A stretch of 64,000 nt of DNA, taken from positions 62,001-126,000 of the forward strand of contig NC_031474.1 of the NCBI RefSeq assembly GCF_000006565.2, given 5' to 3'. Shown in pieces: positions 25,501-38,367 of the stretch. The notes beneath the pieces are model-generated. The model had not been told where the DNA came from, ran no database searches, and worked only from the letters and a program-made list of their open reading frames with translations. The stretch comes from Toxoplasma gondii ME49 (lineage: Eukaryota > Apicomplexa > Conoidasida > Eucoccidiorida > Sarcocystidae). Every line of letters begins with the position of its first letter. The stretch's first letter is position 1. The position numbers were made by a program, and so were the translations under genes.

Positions 25501-27778
25501 AACAGCACGCAAGTTCTCCAGACGGCGACTCTCGAAGGCGAGTCGTGTCGGGACATTCTATCTCTGAACTGAGACATGACCCCTGAGATCGGTTTTTCGG
25601 CTTTCTTCGATTGCCGGGGACAGAAGCGCTGCGCCCGACCCTCGAGTTCTCAGTCTGTTGCTGATGCGCGTCCGACGGAACGGCATGGTCCCGCTCTCGC
25701 ATGTCCATGCACCGCCGCAGCAGAGGCGCACAAGCCGCGAGCGAAGAGAGAGACGAGAGAATGTGGTCGGCAGTTCCCCAGAAGAAGGTCTGAGGCGCCT
25801 CACTACCGAGCGCCTTGGCTCCAGTTCCCTCGGACTTTTTTCCTCCTTCGCGAGGAGGTCTGTGCGAGCGCCGCGCTCGCGCCAAACGGCTGTCTGCCGT
25901 GGGGTACACGGCGAGGACGAGGTGGAGCCACAGCACCTCGAAGAAGCGGAAGAAGAAGTAAACAAAGAAGAATGCGAGACTCGATAGCCCTTTCTTTACT
26001 GTGCCCCAGCCCCCACGAGTCGGGCGCTCCAGCGTCAAGGAGACGTGAGGAGAAAACGCCGCCACGGGAGAGCTGAGCGACGCGAAAAAGGGGATGCTGG
26101 ATTTTTGGTCTCCCCGGCTCTCCTTCCCCGCGCAAGCCGGCTCGTCCTGCTGTCCGTCTCTCCGCTGCTGCCTCGCACACACCCAAGACCGGCGCTCGCG
26201 CTCTCTCCAACTCTGCAGCGTCCTCGAGACACTCGCCACCACCATCGCCGTGCGTTGCAAATGGTGCAGTACTACTTCGAGGCTTTCCTGGCTTTTCTGA
26301 AGGACATCTGCGCCCCTGGCGTCCTCGCCCGCGGTCTCCGTCGCCTCCACTTCTTCGTCGCGCACCGGCTCCTCATCTGCACCGTCTCTCGAAACGCTCG
26401 CTTGCTGGCTGACGAGTTGCGAAACAACTTCAGGGGCGTCGTCTTCGGAATCCGACAACGAGCTGGGTGCCGCAGCGTCTTTCTTCGCCCCTCCTGGCTC
26501 CCCGCGGAGTCCTCCGCCGCGCTGGGGGGGGACGCATGCGGCTCCGCCCTGTCTGTGTGTCTCCGTCGGGGGCGCCGACAGTCGCCACGCTTCGGAGCCG
26601 CTCTTCTGCTCCGACGTTTCCTGCGTTTTGCGCGGCGACCCCGCAACTTCTCTCCATAACAGCGGGCGTTGCAGGGCCTCTATCAGCTGGTGAGTTTTAA
26701 CGAAACAGCCGGCCGAAGAGTCGGAGGAAACAACCGACATCGGTCCGTCCCTCGGATCGTCATAAGACGAGAAGCCATGATGACGCGGCAGCCTCAAGAG
26801 AAAAATCTGGACCGGCTTCGCAGTCCAGTCCCTCTGTCTGTCGAGAACGGAGGCGCCGGATGGCCCTCTGCACGCCGAGAAAGACGAGCCGTTTCCGAGG
26901 CCGGAGGGAGACACCTGAGGGTCGGGAGAGGGGCACTCGGACCCGGGGGGAGGAGAGAGGAGACTGCATGCAGAGCCGGACTCAGAGCCTCGGCGATGAG
27001 AAAGCCGAGAGAACGACGGAACCGGAAGGCCTGTTTTCGGGTGAGTCGCGATGTCGATCCAGAGGGCCTCTTTTGCACAGGCGAAACGCACCTTAGGAGA
27101 CTTCCCCTTCAGAGTTTCAGCGGAGACCGTCTGTCCAGCGTCTGTTCGAAGGGTGTCTTCACTCGCGTTCGAGTTCTGCTCCGACAAACTGTGCTTTTCT
27201 AGGATGCGATATGACATCTCTGAACGCGCGATCTCGCCAGGCTCGGTGACAGATAAGGAACAAGAGGCTTCTGGAGCGTCTGTGTTGTCTCTGCCCCGCC
27301 ACCAGCCTAAAATTCTTAACGGGGGAGAGACACGAGCCTCCGTGCTGCCCTTTCGTTCAGCACTACACATTCCTGGTCGAGGTCCGCGCATGCTGTTGCG
27401 TAGGGGTCTACTCCTCTGAGGTGCCTCCACTCTCCCTCCGACGGTGTTGCCAGGCGTTGCAGGTCCGCCAGCCAAGGCGACACTCTCGGCTTCATGCTCA
27501 TCTCCAGATCCATCTCCTTCGCACTCTGCATCGGCGTCTCTCTCCTCCTCAAGAACGTCGGTCATCCCCGTGCTCTGCGTCAAAGAGCTGGACGAGCGCG
27601 CGGTGAGTTTCTCCGAGTCTGCAAGGAGGCGCCTGGCAACCGCGAGCGGCAGGGGCGGGAGCAGAACAGCCACGACCGCGGTGGAATCGCCCAGAATCCA
27701 CCCCGCTATCCATCCTGAAGACGAAGACAGAAATTCTACGGGAACGAAGAGGCGAAACGGGTGGGAAGACACGTTCAT
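22519..27778 (-). CDS. PIGQ: PIG-Q / GPI1, subunit of the GPI N-acetylglucosaminyltransferase
   Basis: PIG-Q stabilises the ER-membrane complex that transfers GlcNAc from UDP-GlcNAc to phosphatidylinositol, the first step of GPI-anchor synthesis. Exon 1 is 27778-24123 and exon 2 is 23344-22519. The donor CG|GTAAGG joins the acceptor TTGCAG|A to give FRGKKRNILRHRVD, matching FRGKKWNVLR of animal PIG-Q exactly at the junction. The N-terminus (GWIAGWILGDSTAVVAVLLPP, about residues 22-42) matches the family start. Hydrophobic segments lie near residues 598-622, 850-893, 1009-1075 (with the signature NPAGFKLNPNLG), 1156-1206, and in exon 2 after the LDQLLMG motif. The C-terminus ends with a family-like GKLIHF segment. 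At about 1,493 aa it is roughly twice the usual length because of a Ser/Glu-rich low-complexity insert (about 60-595) and further inserted loops. The 778-bp intron shows no other feature. Confidence 0.94.
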
Positions 27779-29193
27779 TGTCGCGCTGGACGGGTGCTGG
27801 ACGCGGACAGGCGCCTCGCTCAGAAAGAGGGCAGATACGGCGGAGGAACCAAGACAAAAGAGAAGAGGGGGGTCGGACAGGCGAAAAAAACGGTAGAGGT
27901 GAAGAAGAGGAGAACGCTAGTGCATTCGCACTACAAAAAGGGGAGGGTCTTGGAGACGAAGCAGACGACGCGCGAGAAAACCCCCGAACGCCTGGGATCG
28001 TGACGAAGAGCCTCGTCTAAGCCAACTGGCCGGGCCGCGAGGACGGTTGGAAAAAACGCACGAGCCGTCTTCATGGGAAACGAACAGACAACGGGCAAAA
28101 ACGCATCTTCATTTCACCTCGAGATGGAGTAGGAAACCGCTCTCGCGTTCTTTCACGTGGCGCAGAAACCTGCGATACACACGGAAGCACGGCTGTGAGG
28201 TACGCGGTGGAAAGGCGTGAGAGAAGGGGGGACGCCGCCGAACAGAAGCGCGAGGAAAGCTGCAAAACGAATTTCTCTGAAACAGAGACGTAGGGACAAA
28301 CATCCCGACGGTCAAACTGTGAAGACAACCGCGTACACGCTCGCAAGACGGGGTCCGCTGTGCCTGTCGATGTGACTTCTGCATGCGCGCGAGATGCATG
28401 CACACTCTTCACAGGGTAACGGAAATGCAAGAGGAGCCCAGAGCCTCGTCCTCCTGCATTTTCCCGTCTCATTCGCCTTTGACAAAGTCCTTCAACCCAA
28501 AACCTCCTCAACTGCATCTGTCCCCGAGTCTCAGCTCCCTCTGCCATCTCGGTTCGAGTGTCTCCACGCAGCCCTCTGACACGACGCGGTCGACCAAGCT
28601 GTGCCCAGAGGGAAACTCGAAAATTCTGGGTCCAAATTTCTCGGACCCTCCAATGCGTTTCCGCTTTTCTCTCAGCGGAATTCTAGCCGCTTCGCGCTGT
28701 TCAACAGAGCCTGTTTCTCTCCTTTCCGAGAGTGCCCAGCGCAGGAGCCTTCTGCCTTTTAAAGCCCCGACTTCGCCTGCTCTCGTTAGCGCTTTGTCCT
28801 TCCTCTCGTTAGCGCCGACTTGTGCCTCTCTTTCTCATTCGCTGTTGATCGTTTCTTCAGTTCCATGCACTTGTTCATACAGGATTCAGGGTGTTTGAGT
28901 CTGCCTCTCTCTCCGGTGGCATCCATCACATTAAGCTGATTTTGTCTGCTCCGCTATCGACCTCGCGAGCGCCGCCTGCTTCGTGGCAACTTCATTCCTT
29001 CCTTGTTAATCCCCCCCTCGTTTTCCAAGACTTTCCACTCCCATCGCATGCAGAAAAACGTTCTGTCGTTGCTGCTTCCTCCCCCGTCGCCTGTACATTT
29101 GTCGCGCTCCTTCAGGACACCCGGAACGAGGTCGCCTCGAAGAGGAAGGGGAGAGTCGTCTGCCTCTGAAGGCGATTTTTTCTGTCAAGCGCG
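27779..29193. promoter_or_regulatory. shared divergent upstream region of PIG-Q and DUS2
   Basis: A 1.4 kb gene-free stretch separates two divergent start codons, so it should hold both promoters and leaders. The right third is strongly pyrimidine-rich on the plus strand, as is common for long leaders in these parasites. A TGCATGCA palindrome at 28395-28402 and an AGAGACG word at 28284-28290 match motifs reported in coccidian promoters. Both words are short enough to occur by chance. Confidence 0.5.
28395..28402. promoter_or_regulatory. TGCATGCA palindrome in divergent promoter
   Basis: An 8-bp palindrome roughly midway between the divergent genes. GCATGC-type words are enriched upstream of apicomplexan genes and are bound by some AP2-domain factors. 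Its function here is inference only. Confidence 0.35.
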
Positions 29194-30300
29194 ATGCCGG
29201 GGATCGCGGAGGGAGAGCAGCCTCTCCAGGAGACAGCACGGAACTGGGACGAGGCCTGCGGGCATTGCCTGCCTCGGCAGTTGGACACCGTCGAAGAGAA
29301 CCTCAATTCGAGGAAGCGGCGGAAGATAGATGGAGACCGCATGTGCGACGCAGACTCAGAGGGGACTGGGCTCGCGCCGGTTTCTTCGCGACAACCAGAA
29401 TGCGTCGACGAGAAGGAAGACGGAGACGACAGCGAGGAGAGGAAGGTGCTTGGACGCATGCCTCGAACGACGGTCGAAAGGCCATCTGCTCTGTCGCCCT
29501 CAAGAGGTTCTTCAGAAGACAGTGCGTCGGCTGCTCCGCTCTTCTCATGTCTTTCTCCAGACTGCGCAGCGTCTTCTCTCCCTGCTTCCGCGCCAGCGTC
29601 TTCGTCTGCATCGGCGTCTTCTTCCATGTCGGAAACTTCTTCTCCTGCCTCTCCGCCCTCCTCCTCGTCTGATTCTCTCCTCTCGCGGACGCATGTCTGC
29701 GCTTCGTCAGATCTGAGTCTTCCCTCTCGTTCTTTCCTCTCCACTTCCTCGTCAGTCGCCGCCGGCTCGGTCTCCGACGCCCTTCCCGCTCGCCTCGCGC
29801 CTCCTCTCTCTTCTTGCCCTTCCGGGTCTTCTTCCTGTCTCTCGTCTGCTTCTTCCACGGGATGCCGTTCCTCCGCGAGCGACTCCGTGAAGCTCTTGGA
29901 AGCCGAAGACTCTCTTCACTTCAAACCGCGCGGCCTTGCGGATCGCTACTGCGGGAAGTGGATTCTGGCGCCCATGGTTCGCATTGGCATTCTCCCTTTT
30001 CGTCTCGAGTGCCTCAAATACGGAGCAGGTAACTCTCGCTGGCTGTCCTCTCACTCGCCTCAGTCAACACAAGCTGAGACACCGGTACTACCTGTACTCA
30101 GGCACTTGTAGCATATGCACACCCGTCTGAATCTGGATCAGTGAGCATCTGTCTCGCTGTACATATATTATTTCAAATACACTTAGCTATGTGCAGATCG
30201 TCCTGATTTCCTAGACGTACTGCTATGCGCAAATCTATGCTTTCACGCGAATTCAAAGATATATGTGTATACATATACATATTCTCAATGTGGACAGCTT

Positions 30301-30340
<40 letters not shown>

Positions 30341-33300
30341 CATGCTGTCAAATACATGCATAAATATATGTGCATCCATGAACATTATACATATATATAT
30401 ATATGTTCGAACGCAAATATATAAATAGTTCCAGCGCCTTCGCATTGGCCTGTGACCCTGTGGACGGCATGCAGTGAACGTCATTTGTTGTCTGCAGTTG
30501 GAAAGGTGAGCTCGCGATGTGTGTAGGCTGCAGCGTTTCCCCATGGCGCATCAACAGAAGCGCGCAGCTTGTAGTGAAGTTGATTGAGGGCTTTGACTTA
30601 TGCGTGTCTCGCGCCGCAACTGGCGAAATGAGGTGACCCTGCAACAAAGAACGAGGTATACTCAACTGCGTAGAGGTCGATGCGAGCTTCTTATGGAGTC
30701 TTGCGCAGGATATGAAAATCGTCTTGTATCCTTCTTGGCATCATACTGCGTTCAGAGACCAACTCTGAAGCGGAGCTGAGGAACAAGTCGTAGATGAAGC
30801 AGTTGCGTGCAGCAGATTTTCTCTGTTTTATCTCTTGCTTCCCTGCAGACCTAGTCTACACCGAAGAGACCATTGACCACAAGCTTCTTAATTCTGTCCG
30901 AACGTTCAACGAAGATTTCTCCACGATAGGTAAGAAGCGAAGCCGTCTCGAGTACGAGTCTCTCGTCCGTCGGAGGGAGGTGGAATCCCAGCCTGTAGGG
31001 GCGGCCTCGGTCTCTCTATCAGGTGGAGTTGCCCGCTCTTCATCGCATGCTTCTTGTTCTGCGGGACTGGCTGCGCCTCTGCCGCATGCGCTCAGACTTT
31101 CTCCACAAAAGCGAGAAAACATGCGTCTTTTCAACCTGCTTGGAAGAGCGAGGGAAAGTCGTAATGCAGCTCGGAACATCGGACGCCACGCGAGCTCTCA
31201 AGGCTGCCATGCTGGTTGCTCAGGTGAGACTTTTTTTCTGTTCGCCCTTCGTGCAGAGACTTGTGACAAAAAGCCGACATTTGGCCTCTGTCGAAAACGG
31301 ATTCTCTCTGCGCATGCAGTGGAAATCTGACCTCCTTTTTCCTGTTCTGCGGCACGATGCCCAGGCCTTGGCTCGACGCCTGTGGCCGTGACGAAGGTCG
31401 GGAAGCCAAGTTTCATCTCCAGCTCCATCAGCAGATTTGCATCTGGCGCTGAGGGGCTCTTTTTTTAGATTTCTTTCGGTGGAAGTGACAAGGGTACGAA
31501 TCCACTTACTCTTTGTGCTGGCTGGCCTTTGAAACACTTTCGCCGCCTTATCTGGGCACAACGCGAATTGCATGCGGGGTTTCTTCTAGTTCGGAGGCTA
31601 ACGCATACCAGGAGTTTCAGCATGCAAACATGTTGAGGTTCTGTGAACATCGTTCCGACGCAGACACAGCAGCGTTTACGAGCCTCGTCATCATGAGGTC
31701 TTCTTCTCTGGATTTCCTGTCGGCTGTCGTGTTCTGTTTTATTCTAGGATGTAGCCGCAGTCGACGTCAATATGGGCTGCCCAAAGAGCTTCTCGTAAGA
31801 CGTCCAACCATTTCACTTATCAGTTGCGAAAGCTGCGACAGATTCCTTCTGTCGGTACATGCGGCACCAGTCGCGAGCCATCGGCGAGGAATTCGATGCA
31901 CCTACAGGATTAGGAGCTCAGATGGTCAACCGCGGCTTCTACAACTGCATGCGAAATCGTGCCAGTATGTGAATATATGTTATTATGTATCTTCATGCGT
32001 ATGTCTATAATATATATTTATATATGTATATATATTTATATATATATATATATATGCAGGTTGGGGGTTATGCATGTGCGAATGAGATCGGCAAGTTCAT
32101 TGATTCATGAAAGTCCAGCGATTTAAGAACGGAAAATACTTAGACACGTGACCCACAGGAAACAGTTTAGAGGTGGCGCGCGGCTTGCTCGCACGAACAC
32201 TGATTTCGAATGCTGGTCTTTGATTCCTGTGTCTTCTGAGCTCTCAAACAAGCCTGTTTTGCGTGGGATAGCGAGTGCCTCCCCTCTCACCGTGTCGCTT
32301 CTTCTGTCTGTTCTGTTCGTCAGAATCAACGGCGGCATGGGAGCAGCACTGCTGAAGACTCCCCTGATTGCGACGGACATTTTGAAGACACTCCGACGAA
32401 ACCTGGACATCCCCGTGACATGCAAAATTCGGCTGCTCGACACGATTCACAAGGTAAGATGGATAACTGGCGATCTGGAAAGGGATGTCTCCCTCTCGGA
32501 AGACGCTTCGGATGGTTTTCCTGATCTAGACAGAGACGCAGCACAGTGCGCATCGCCATTGTTTGATATTCTGCACCAGTCGGCCTAAATCGTGAGGGTT
32601 TCTTGGCACATGACGAGCGCGGTCTTCGTCGGTCATTCTACGATTGTAGGCACTTTTTGACTTGGTCCAGAATTCAGTTGTCCAACTGCGAGGTCAAAAC
32701 AAACAGATTTGTCGAGCGTTTGAGTTCTGAGACGTCTGCATTACAGAGAACGCTTCTAGACGCCGGAGGGACATACGTGGGCAGAGGTGCAGCTCTTTGA
32801 CCTTCGCATGCACACAGCTTGCCGACTCTGTTCGCCTTTCTTTGTTTCCAGACAATCGATTTCGCGAGACTCTGTGAGAATTGCGGCATCGAAGCCATTG
32901 CGATTCACGCGCGGGTAAGCGCGGGCGGTCTCAGTCAGGAGCCTCCGGATGTCGACCCGTCGAAAGATGGCTCAGCGGCAGTTTTGACACTTTTTTAGAG
33001 GGACTCCTTTTGCGCGTTTTCGGTGCATCAGCGGCATGGTCTTCACTCAGGGGACCGCTGTTGTTTCTCACTGGACGGAATACTGAGGTCGAATTTACGA
33101 CTACAAGGATACACTGCTCAACATAGACCATGGAGCCAGAACGGATCGTTTGAGTGACTAACACCGACTTGATTGTTTTTCTGTTTCGCTTGCTTCGGTG
33201 TTAAGATCGCTTCTCGCCTCAGTCGCCTTCTCGTGTCTTGTCGCAGAAACGTGGGTGTCCTTTGTTGTTGCTGTGGCGGGCAAGTTGGCGAAATCTCGGC

Positions 33301-36185
33301 TTGCCTTGTTCCTTCTTGCTTTCGTCCAGGAGACTCACGAGCGACCGTCACACCGTGCTCACTGGGACCTTTTCCCGGTACGTCGGGGTTCTGGTAACGT
33401 TGACGCTGGTGGTCGCGAGTTTCCGATATTTTGTCTGCCCGTGGACGCGACGCATCGAGCAGGCGAAAAAGAACCGTCTTCATCGGTCGTGGAAACCGGC
33501 TTTTTGACGAAACGAATGGTGTAGTTGCCCAGGTTCGCGATCTCGCGTCTTGGTGTCCGGGCACTCTGGTGGAGGACGAGTCCCATGGCAATCAGCCGCC
33601 CTTCGCCTAGGCTGCTTTTTCGGACTCGTTCTACTCAGTGACTGGGTGGTTATTTGGGTGTACCTTATGATCTTTCTTAGTATTAGCGGTAGTGCTATGC
33701 TGTGTCACAATGTGCATGATACACTTGTGATTTGTTCGCGCAGTCTCCTCCTTTGGTCATTCGTTTTAGGTGCCCAGGCCACTCTCGCTCCGCGTAAACA
33801 CAGATACATGTGTGAACAGGCGTTTCTTGTTCTCCGGACTGGAAATAAGTTGCGCGCTTTTTACAAGGCTGTGCAGAAGTGCGACATCGCTTAGCCATGT
33901 GGAAATCTGACACTGAAGCCACCAGAGAAGTATCGTTTGCACTCGGGTTGAAGATTTCTCGCGTAGCTCTTTGTCCGTTTCTGCGACCACGTCGACAAAT
34001 GCGTGTCTGGGGCGCTACAGGCATCACAACTCTTTCGGTTTTAAGTCACTTTGCACTCTCTGCAGAAGGCCCGAGTAAACCAGATTTTCGTCGCGAAAAC
34101 ACCAAGAACAAACAGTGTATTGTTTATGTCTCCGTCTCTCCCTTCAGGCTCTCAAGTCCTCGCTGGCGATTCCCCTCATTGCGAACGGTGACTTCCTGAC
34201 CCGGCGCGACGCCGACGTCTTTCAGGTAGGCAGTTGACGCGCCTGAGAGTCTTGTGGTGTAGCAACAGAGAATGGTCGTTGCCTGAGACCACACCAAATG
34301 CGGATAGTCGGAACAAGTCTGTCGGCACGTGGCTGCGGGTCTATCGTTCCTTCTGCTGTTGCTCCACGTGGTCTGCTGGCTTGCTTCTCCGTTGCTCTTC
34401 CGAGTTAGTCACCCTTTCGCTGTTGGCGAGGCTTCCTCTTTCTCTTTCCTCTTACGTTCTTTCTCGAAGGTGTTCCTGTGTATTTCTCCCGCGATTTGTG
34501 TGAGCATCTTGCGGTGTGCAAGCTCGAGTTCTTTAGACGTGTTTGGACGACACCGCGAGGCGTTTCTGTTGGTTTGTAGCTCGCAGTGGCTTTTCACGTG
34601 ACAGGACAGACTCGGTGTTCTGTACCTGCTCTGCTTTCAGGAGAAGATCGGAGCGGACAGTCTCATGTTTGCTCGAGGAGCGATGTGGGATCCCAGCATT
34701 TTCTCATGGAAGAAAGGGACCACGAAAAACGTGGTCGCGGAGTTTGATTCGGACTCCTCTGCGGCGCTGTCGTGCGAGAAGGAAACGCCGTCGCTATATA
34801 CATCAGATCCCCCACCGATGGGGCAAAACACGGATTTCTCTCATCCCGGTTCTTCTCTGCCATCCAGCGAATCGAGCCGAGTAAAGGTCATGCGGGGCTA
34901 CATTAAGAGAGTAAGACTTTCAGAGCTTCAAGAAGATCGAGTGTTTCCAAACAGCGCTTGACATTACTCTGGCTCCGTATAATTGATCAAAACCAGCTGA
35001 GCTGCTTTGTGTGGGAAGTGAATCTAGACAAAGGTCAAGGTAAGAGAACGGCGACGGAACGGAAGCTGGGCTAAGAAACCTCGGTGTGCCCTACGCAACT
35101 GTATGGCTGAACACCTGCCAATTGAGTTGGAAAAACAACGTAGGGAGATGCGAGAATCCTACGGCGGGACGGCCCTCAGCCGAGGCTTGTATCTGTCATT
35201 CTCCACTTTTTATGAGCCTTGCTGCTTTCAGCAGCTTTCATGCATCATTCTGTGAGTTGTTTTCTTGTCACGTTTTTAGGCGGTGGTCTGTGGGGCGCCG
35301 TACCAGGCCATCAAGTTCTGTCTGCAAAGCATGGCAGCTCAGGTGAGAAGCAACGATACGAAAAGGGAATCTGTGCATGCCTCGCGTCGACAAGCTCTAC
35401 AATTCCTCTGTCGTGAATGATCGATCTCGGTAGCATGTTCAGTCAGAGACCTAAACTGCCTTTCCGCGATGTTCTTCAAGCGCAAAATAGAAATCAGAAA
35501 CAAAGACGTTCCGGCGTCCTCTCCAAACTGACCGAAGAGTTGTCTTCACTCGAAAAAAACTGTTCCAAGGAACAGTGCTGAGGGACAGTTTTCGTTTCCT
35601 TCAATGGACACAAAGGGAGGAGACGATGAAAAACAAGATGTGGCTTCTGTCGTCTGCACAGCGTTGGAAAGGTTGTTTCATTTTCTCTGCCACAGCGGCA
35701 GCTCTTGTAGGCTGCCTTCACCGATCTCTAGATAATAGTCAGGTGTATATAGAGATATAAATATAGATGATAGATGGAGCTGTGTATATGGAGATGGATA
35801 GATGCATAGGCATTGATGTACAGATAGACATAAATACATCTGTTGATGCTTCGAGCCATAGGTCTGTTGCGCTTCTCGCTTGTTGTTTCTCTCCGTGTGT
35901 GACTTTGAAATCGCGAGTGGCTTCGCAGGCTTCCTTCCGGTATGTCTTCTGATTGTGGTTGAACAGTGCAGCAGCGACAGAAACGTAAACCTGGCAATCA
36001 CGTCGAGCAAGTCCACTCGGGACCTCTGCAGGGCACTGGACCTTGATCTCTTCTATGAGACCGTGTTCCCCAAGTTGCCGCCTCACGCAAACACTTTGAA
36101 CTACCACAAAATGCGGAACCTGCCTGAGGCGGCGTCAACCCAGAGACTGGACAGCCCACTTGCTTTTTCTTCCTATCTCTCATGA
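29194..36185 (+). CDS. DUS2: DUS2-like tRNA-dihydrouridine synthase
   Basis: A flavoenzyme that reduces uridine to dihydrouridine in the tRNA D-loop (position 20 for DUS2 enzymes). Exons: 29194-30028, 30849-30929, 31096-31223, 31748-31794, 32324-32453, 32852-32914, 33330-33377, 34148-34225, 34641-34910, 35280-35342, 35967-36185. All joins keep phase, giving about 653 aa. The FMN-barrel motifs appear in order: ILAPMVRIGILPFRL, YGADLVYTEE, VVMQLGTSDATRAL, VDVNMGCPKSFS with the catalytic Cys, INGGMGAALL, TCKIRLLDT, EAIAIHAR, ETHERPSH, IPLIANGDF, and ARGAMWDPSIF. The motif set matches DUS2 rather than DUS1 or DUS3. About 240 Ser-rich, acidic residues precede the barrel. The protein ends about 70 residues after the last barrel exon, so the double-stranded-RNA-binding domain of animal DUS2 is absent. 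A downstream ATG at 29341 is an alternative start. Confidence 0.95.
30301..30340. repeat. (TA)n microsatellite in DUS2 intron 1
   Basis: A nearly perfect TA tract inside the 820-bp first intron, followed by further AT-rich ATAC/ATAT words to about 30425. Confidence 0.9.
32007..32056. repeat. (TA)n microsatellite in DUS2 intron 4
   Basis: An interrupted TA-rich tract in the intron between exons 31748-31794 and 32324-32453. Confidence 0.85.
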
Positions 36186-38367
36186 AACCCCAGACAGCTG
36201 TCATTCATTTTGGACGTGCTTGAGCTGAGAACGTAACCGATGTGGAGTATCCAGAAGGCGCCGCTGAGTGCTTCCCTGAGAACAGGCAGCTGCTTTATGC
36301 CTCCGGTGTTCGATGCAGACAGGACCGCCGCTTCTTTCTCCAAGTTCGCAAGAACTTGGTTGTCTGTACCTCGTGCCCGGAGTCATTTTCAGTATCTTAG
36401 ATACTAAAGTGTCTCTGTTTGCTCGATCTGAGTTGCGGTTGTGTGAACGCGTAAGATCAACGAATATGTATGCTCCTGAATGTACCGGTAGACGCTGTAA
36501 TAAAAGTCTTCCTATGCACGTTCTAGGATTTAACGTTATGCCACAAAGGATCCCAGAGTGTTTACCCTGATTACATGGGGCACAATATTTATTTCGAGGA
36601 CGCGTGTGCAAGCTTTTGCCGACGTCTAAACAACGTTGCAGTGCAACGGCTGAAGCATCATGTACGGTTTTTTCGTTATACGGGTGTGGCCAAAACCCCC
36701 TGCCAATGACTTTTTGTTCCAGTAGAACGGTTTGTTCTGTCAATTCTCCCTGGAGGAGTCCACGAGTGAAACGCAGAACACATAGCCTTTAAGTTCCTCA
36801 GCGGAAATCTCGTCGAAAAGCGCCAGTACCGTCAGCCGATGAAGCCTATCGAACAGCCAAGTTTTTGTATATCCCTCATTAATAAACCGTTACTCGAAAA
36901 GAAAGGATGGGGGCCAACGAGAACGCCTGGGTTCTTCATGGCGGCAGTGCTGATCTGCGAATGCTATGGGGGTAGTCGAAGCAAGTAGCAGGCATTTCAG
37001 TACAGGGATGCTATGTTTGCCAAAGTAAGTGCGATGCTTTCAAATTCAGGCGATGATTATATTCATTAACGGCCAGGGCCTGCAAATAGAGAGGAGGCGC
37101 GTCATCCTTTCTGTCTCGCGTGTGAACAACATAGAAAATAGCGGCATCGGAGGACCTCTGTGTTTTCCCGCAAGTCCGGCAATAGCGTCTAGTAAGACGA
37201 TGTCAAAAACAAACAAGAACAATTTGTTGCCTCTTTTTGATCAACTACATTTATTTACTGCATCCGTTCGACCCTCGATGTCAAGTCACACTGGGTAACG
37301 GAAGGCTTGGTCGATCCCGTTGCTCTCTCGTCATGGAAGAAACCCTGAAAGAGTCGCACACATGAGCTAGGGTGTTTGCTTTTTCTTTTCTACCCCACCA
37401 GCTGGGATGGCCGCTTCCGGTTGAAAGAAACTCCCATATTTAACAAACCTAGGTGCAGCATTCCACCGACTTTTCACACTTCAGTCTTTGAGGTAGCACA
37501 GACCCGTGAAAGCTGGTGCGTGTCTCGTGGAGACCTCATTGCGCAATGCGCAATGGCCAGTGTCTTCCCGAGTGTCGGACGATTCTGACGTGGACTTCAG
37601 CCGAAAAACCGTGATTGACTCGCGAATTACCGTTATCCCATGTTTTTCCACGCAGTCGAAAACGGCGTAAATTCTTCGCAGACTCGGAAGTTGAGAGCAG
37701 GCACCAAGGCAACTGTCGAGAGTCGTGTCGCCCTCCTCACGCCGGCCTCCATCGAGTTATTGTCCGTGTCCTGTGAACCCCCCTGTCTTGCGCTGGACAG
37801 GGGGTCAGAAGAAGTGTGCCGCTTTCTGAGGACCACAGAGGGCGTCGACATTCCTTCCTCGGCCACAGTTACAATCCCTCGGATCAGTGACAATAGTCGC
37901 CTTGACTGTGGCACAATGAACGTATACACCGTCTATTTGTTTCCACTTGTTGGCACGTGTCTTATAACGTATGCCTGTGCTCGTATATACCACTGTCACG
38001 TGGCGTGTCTTCGCTCGACCTCCGACACATGTATCGCTTGTCTTCTACCCGCCACAGAAACAACGCACTTCATAACTAATAAGATTTCTTTGTTCTAGTG
38101 AAACTGCTTGCGAAACCCTTTCCTCGGTGACACTCGCGAGCCGTTCGTGTGAAGCACAGACCGTGCGACCCGCCGTCCGAGCCGTGGGTGTTGGCTGTAC
38201 CAGCGTTGCTGCGGATGCACGGCATCTTTGCTAAATCATTATAAAGTATCTTCCCAATTTAACAAGCTTTTTGGTGCGATTAAGCTTTTCAAAAACACTG
38301 AAAACCTTAAACTCGGGTGAAGCAGCTCACTGTTGGTAGGAACCCGTTTGTCTTCCAACCCGGGAGC
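36186..38367. other. intergenic region between DUS2 and the RCC1 gene
   Basis: A 2.2 kb stretch between two plus-strand genes. It probably contains the DUS2 3' UTR and the promoter and leader of the next gene. One diverged copy of a dispersed repeat lies at 36349-36420. Untranslated or short coding 5' exons of the RCC1 gene could lie in the right half, but none can be fixed from sequence alone. Confidence 0.45.
36349..36420 (+). repeat. dispersed copy of the 72-bp repeat family
   Basis: The segment AAGAACTTGGTTGTCTGTAC, followed by CGGAGTCATTTTCAGTATCT, matches the same family and shares the first 16 bases with the copy near 3949. It is intergenic, downstream of DUS2. Confidence 0.6.

Noticed and set aside
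29112..29858. A 248-codon acidic minus-strand frame
   Set aside because: It is the reverse complement of the Ser-rich DUS2 exon 1; Ser codons read backwards give Glu/Asp/Arg-rich frames.
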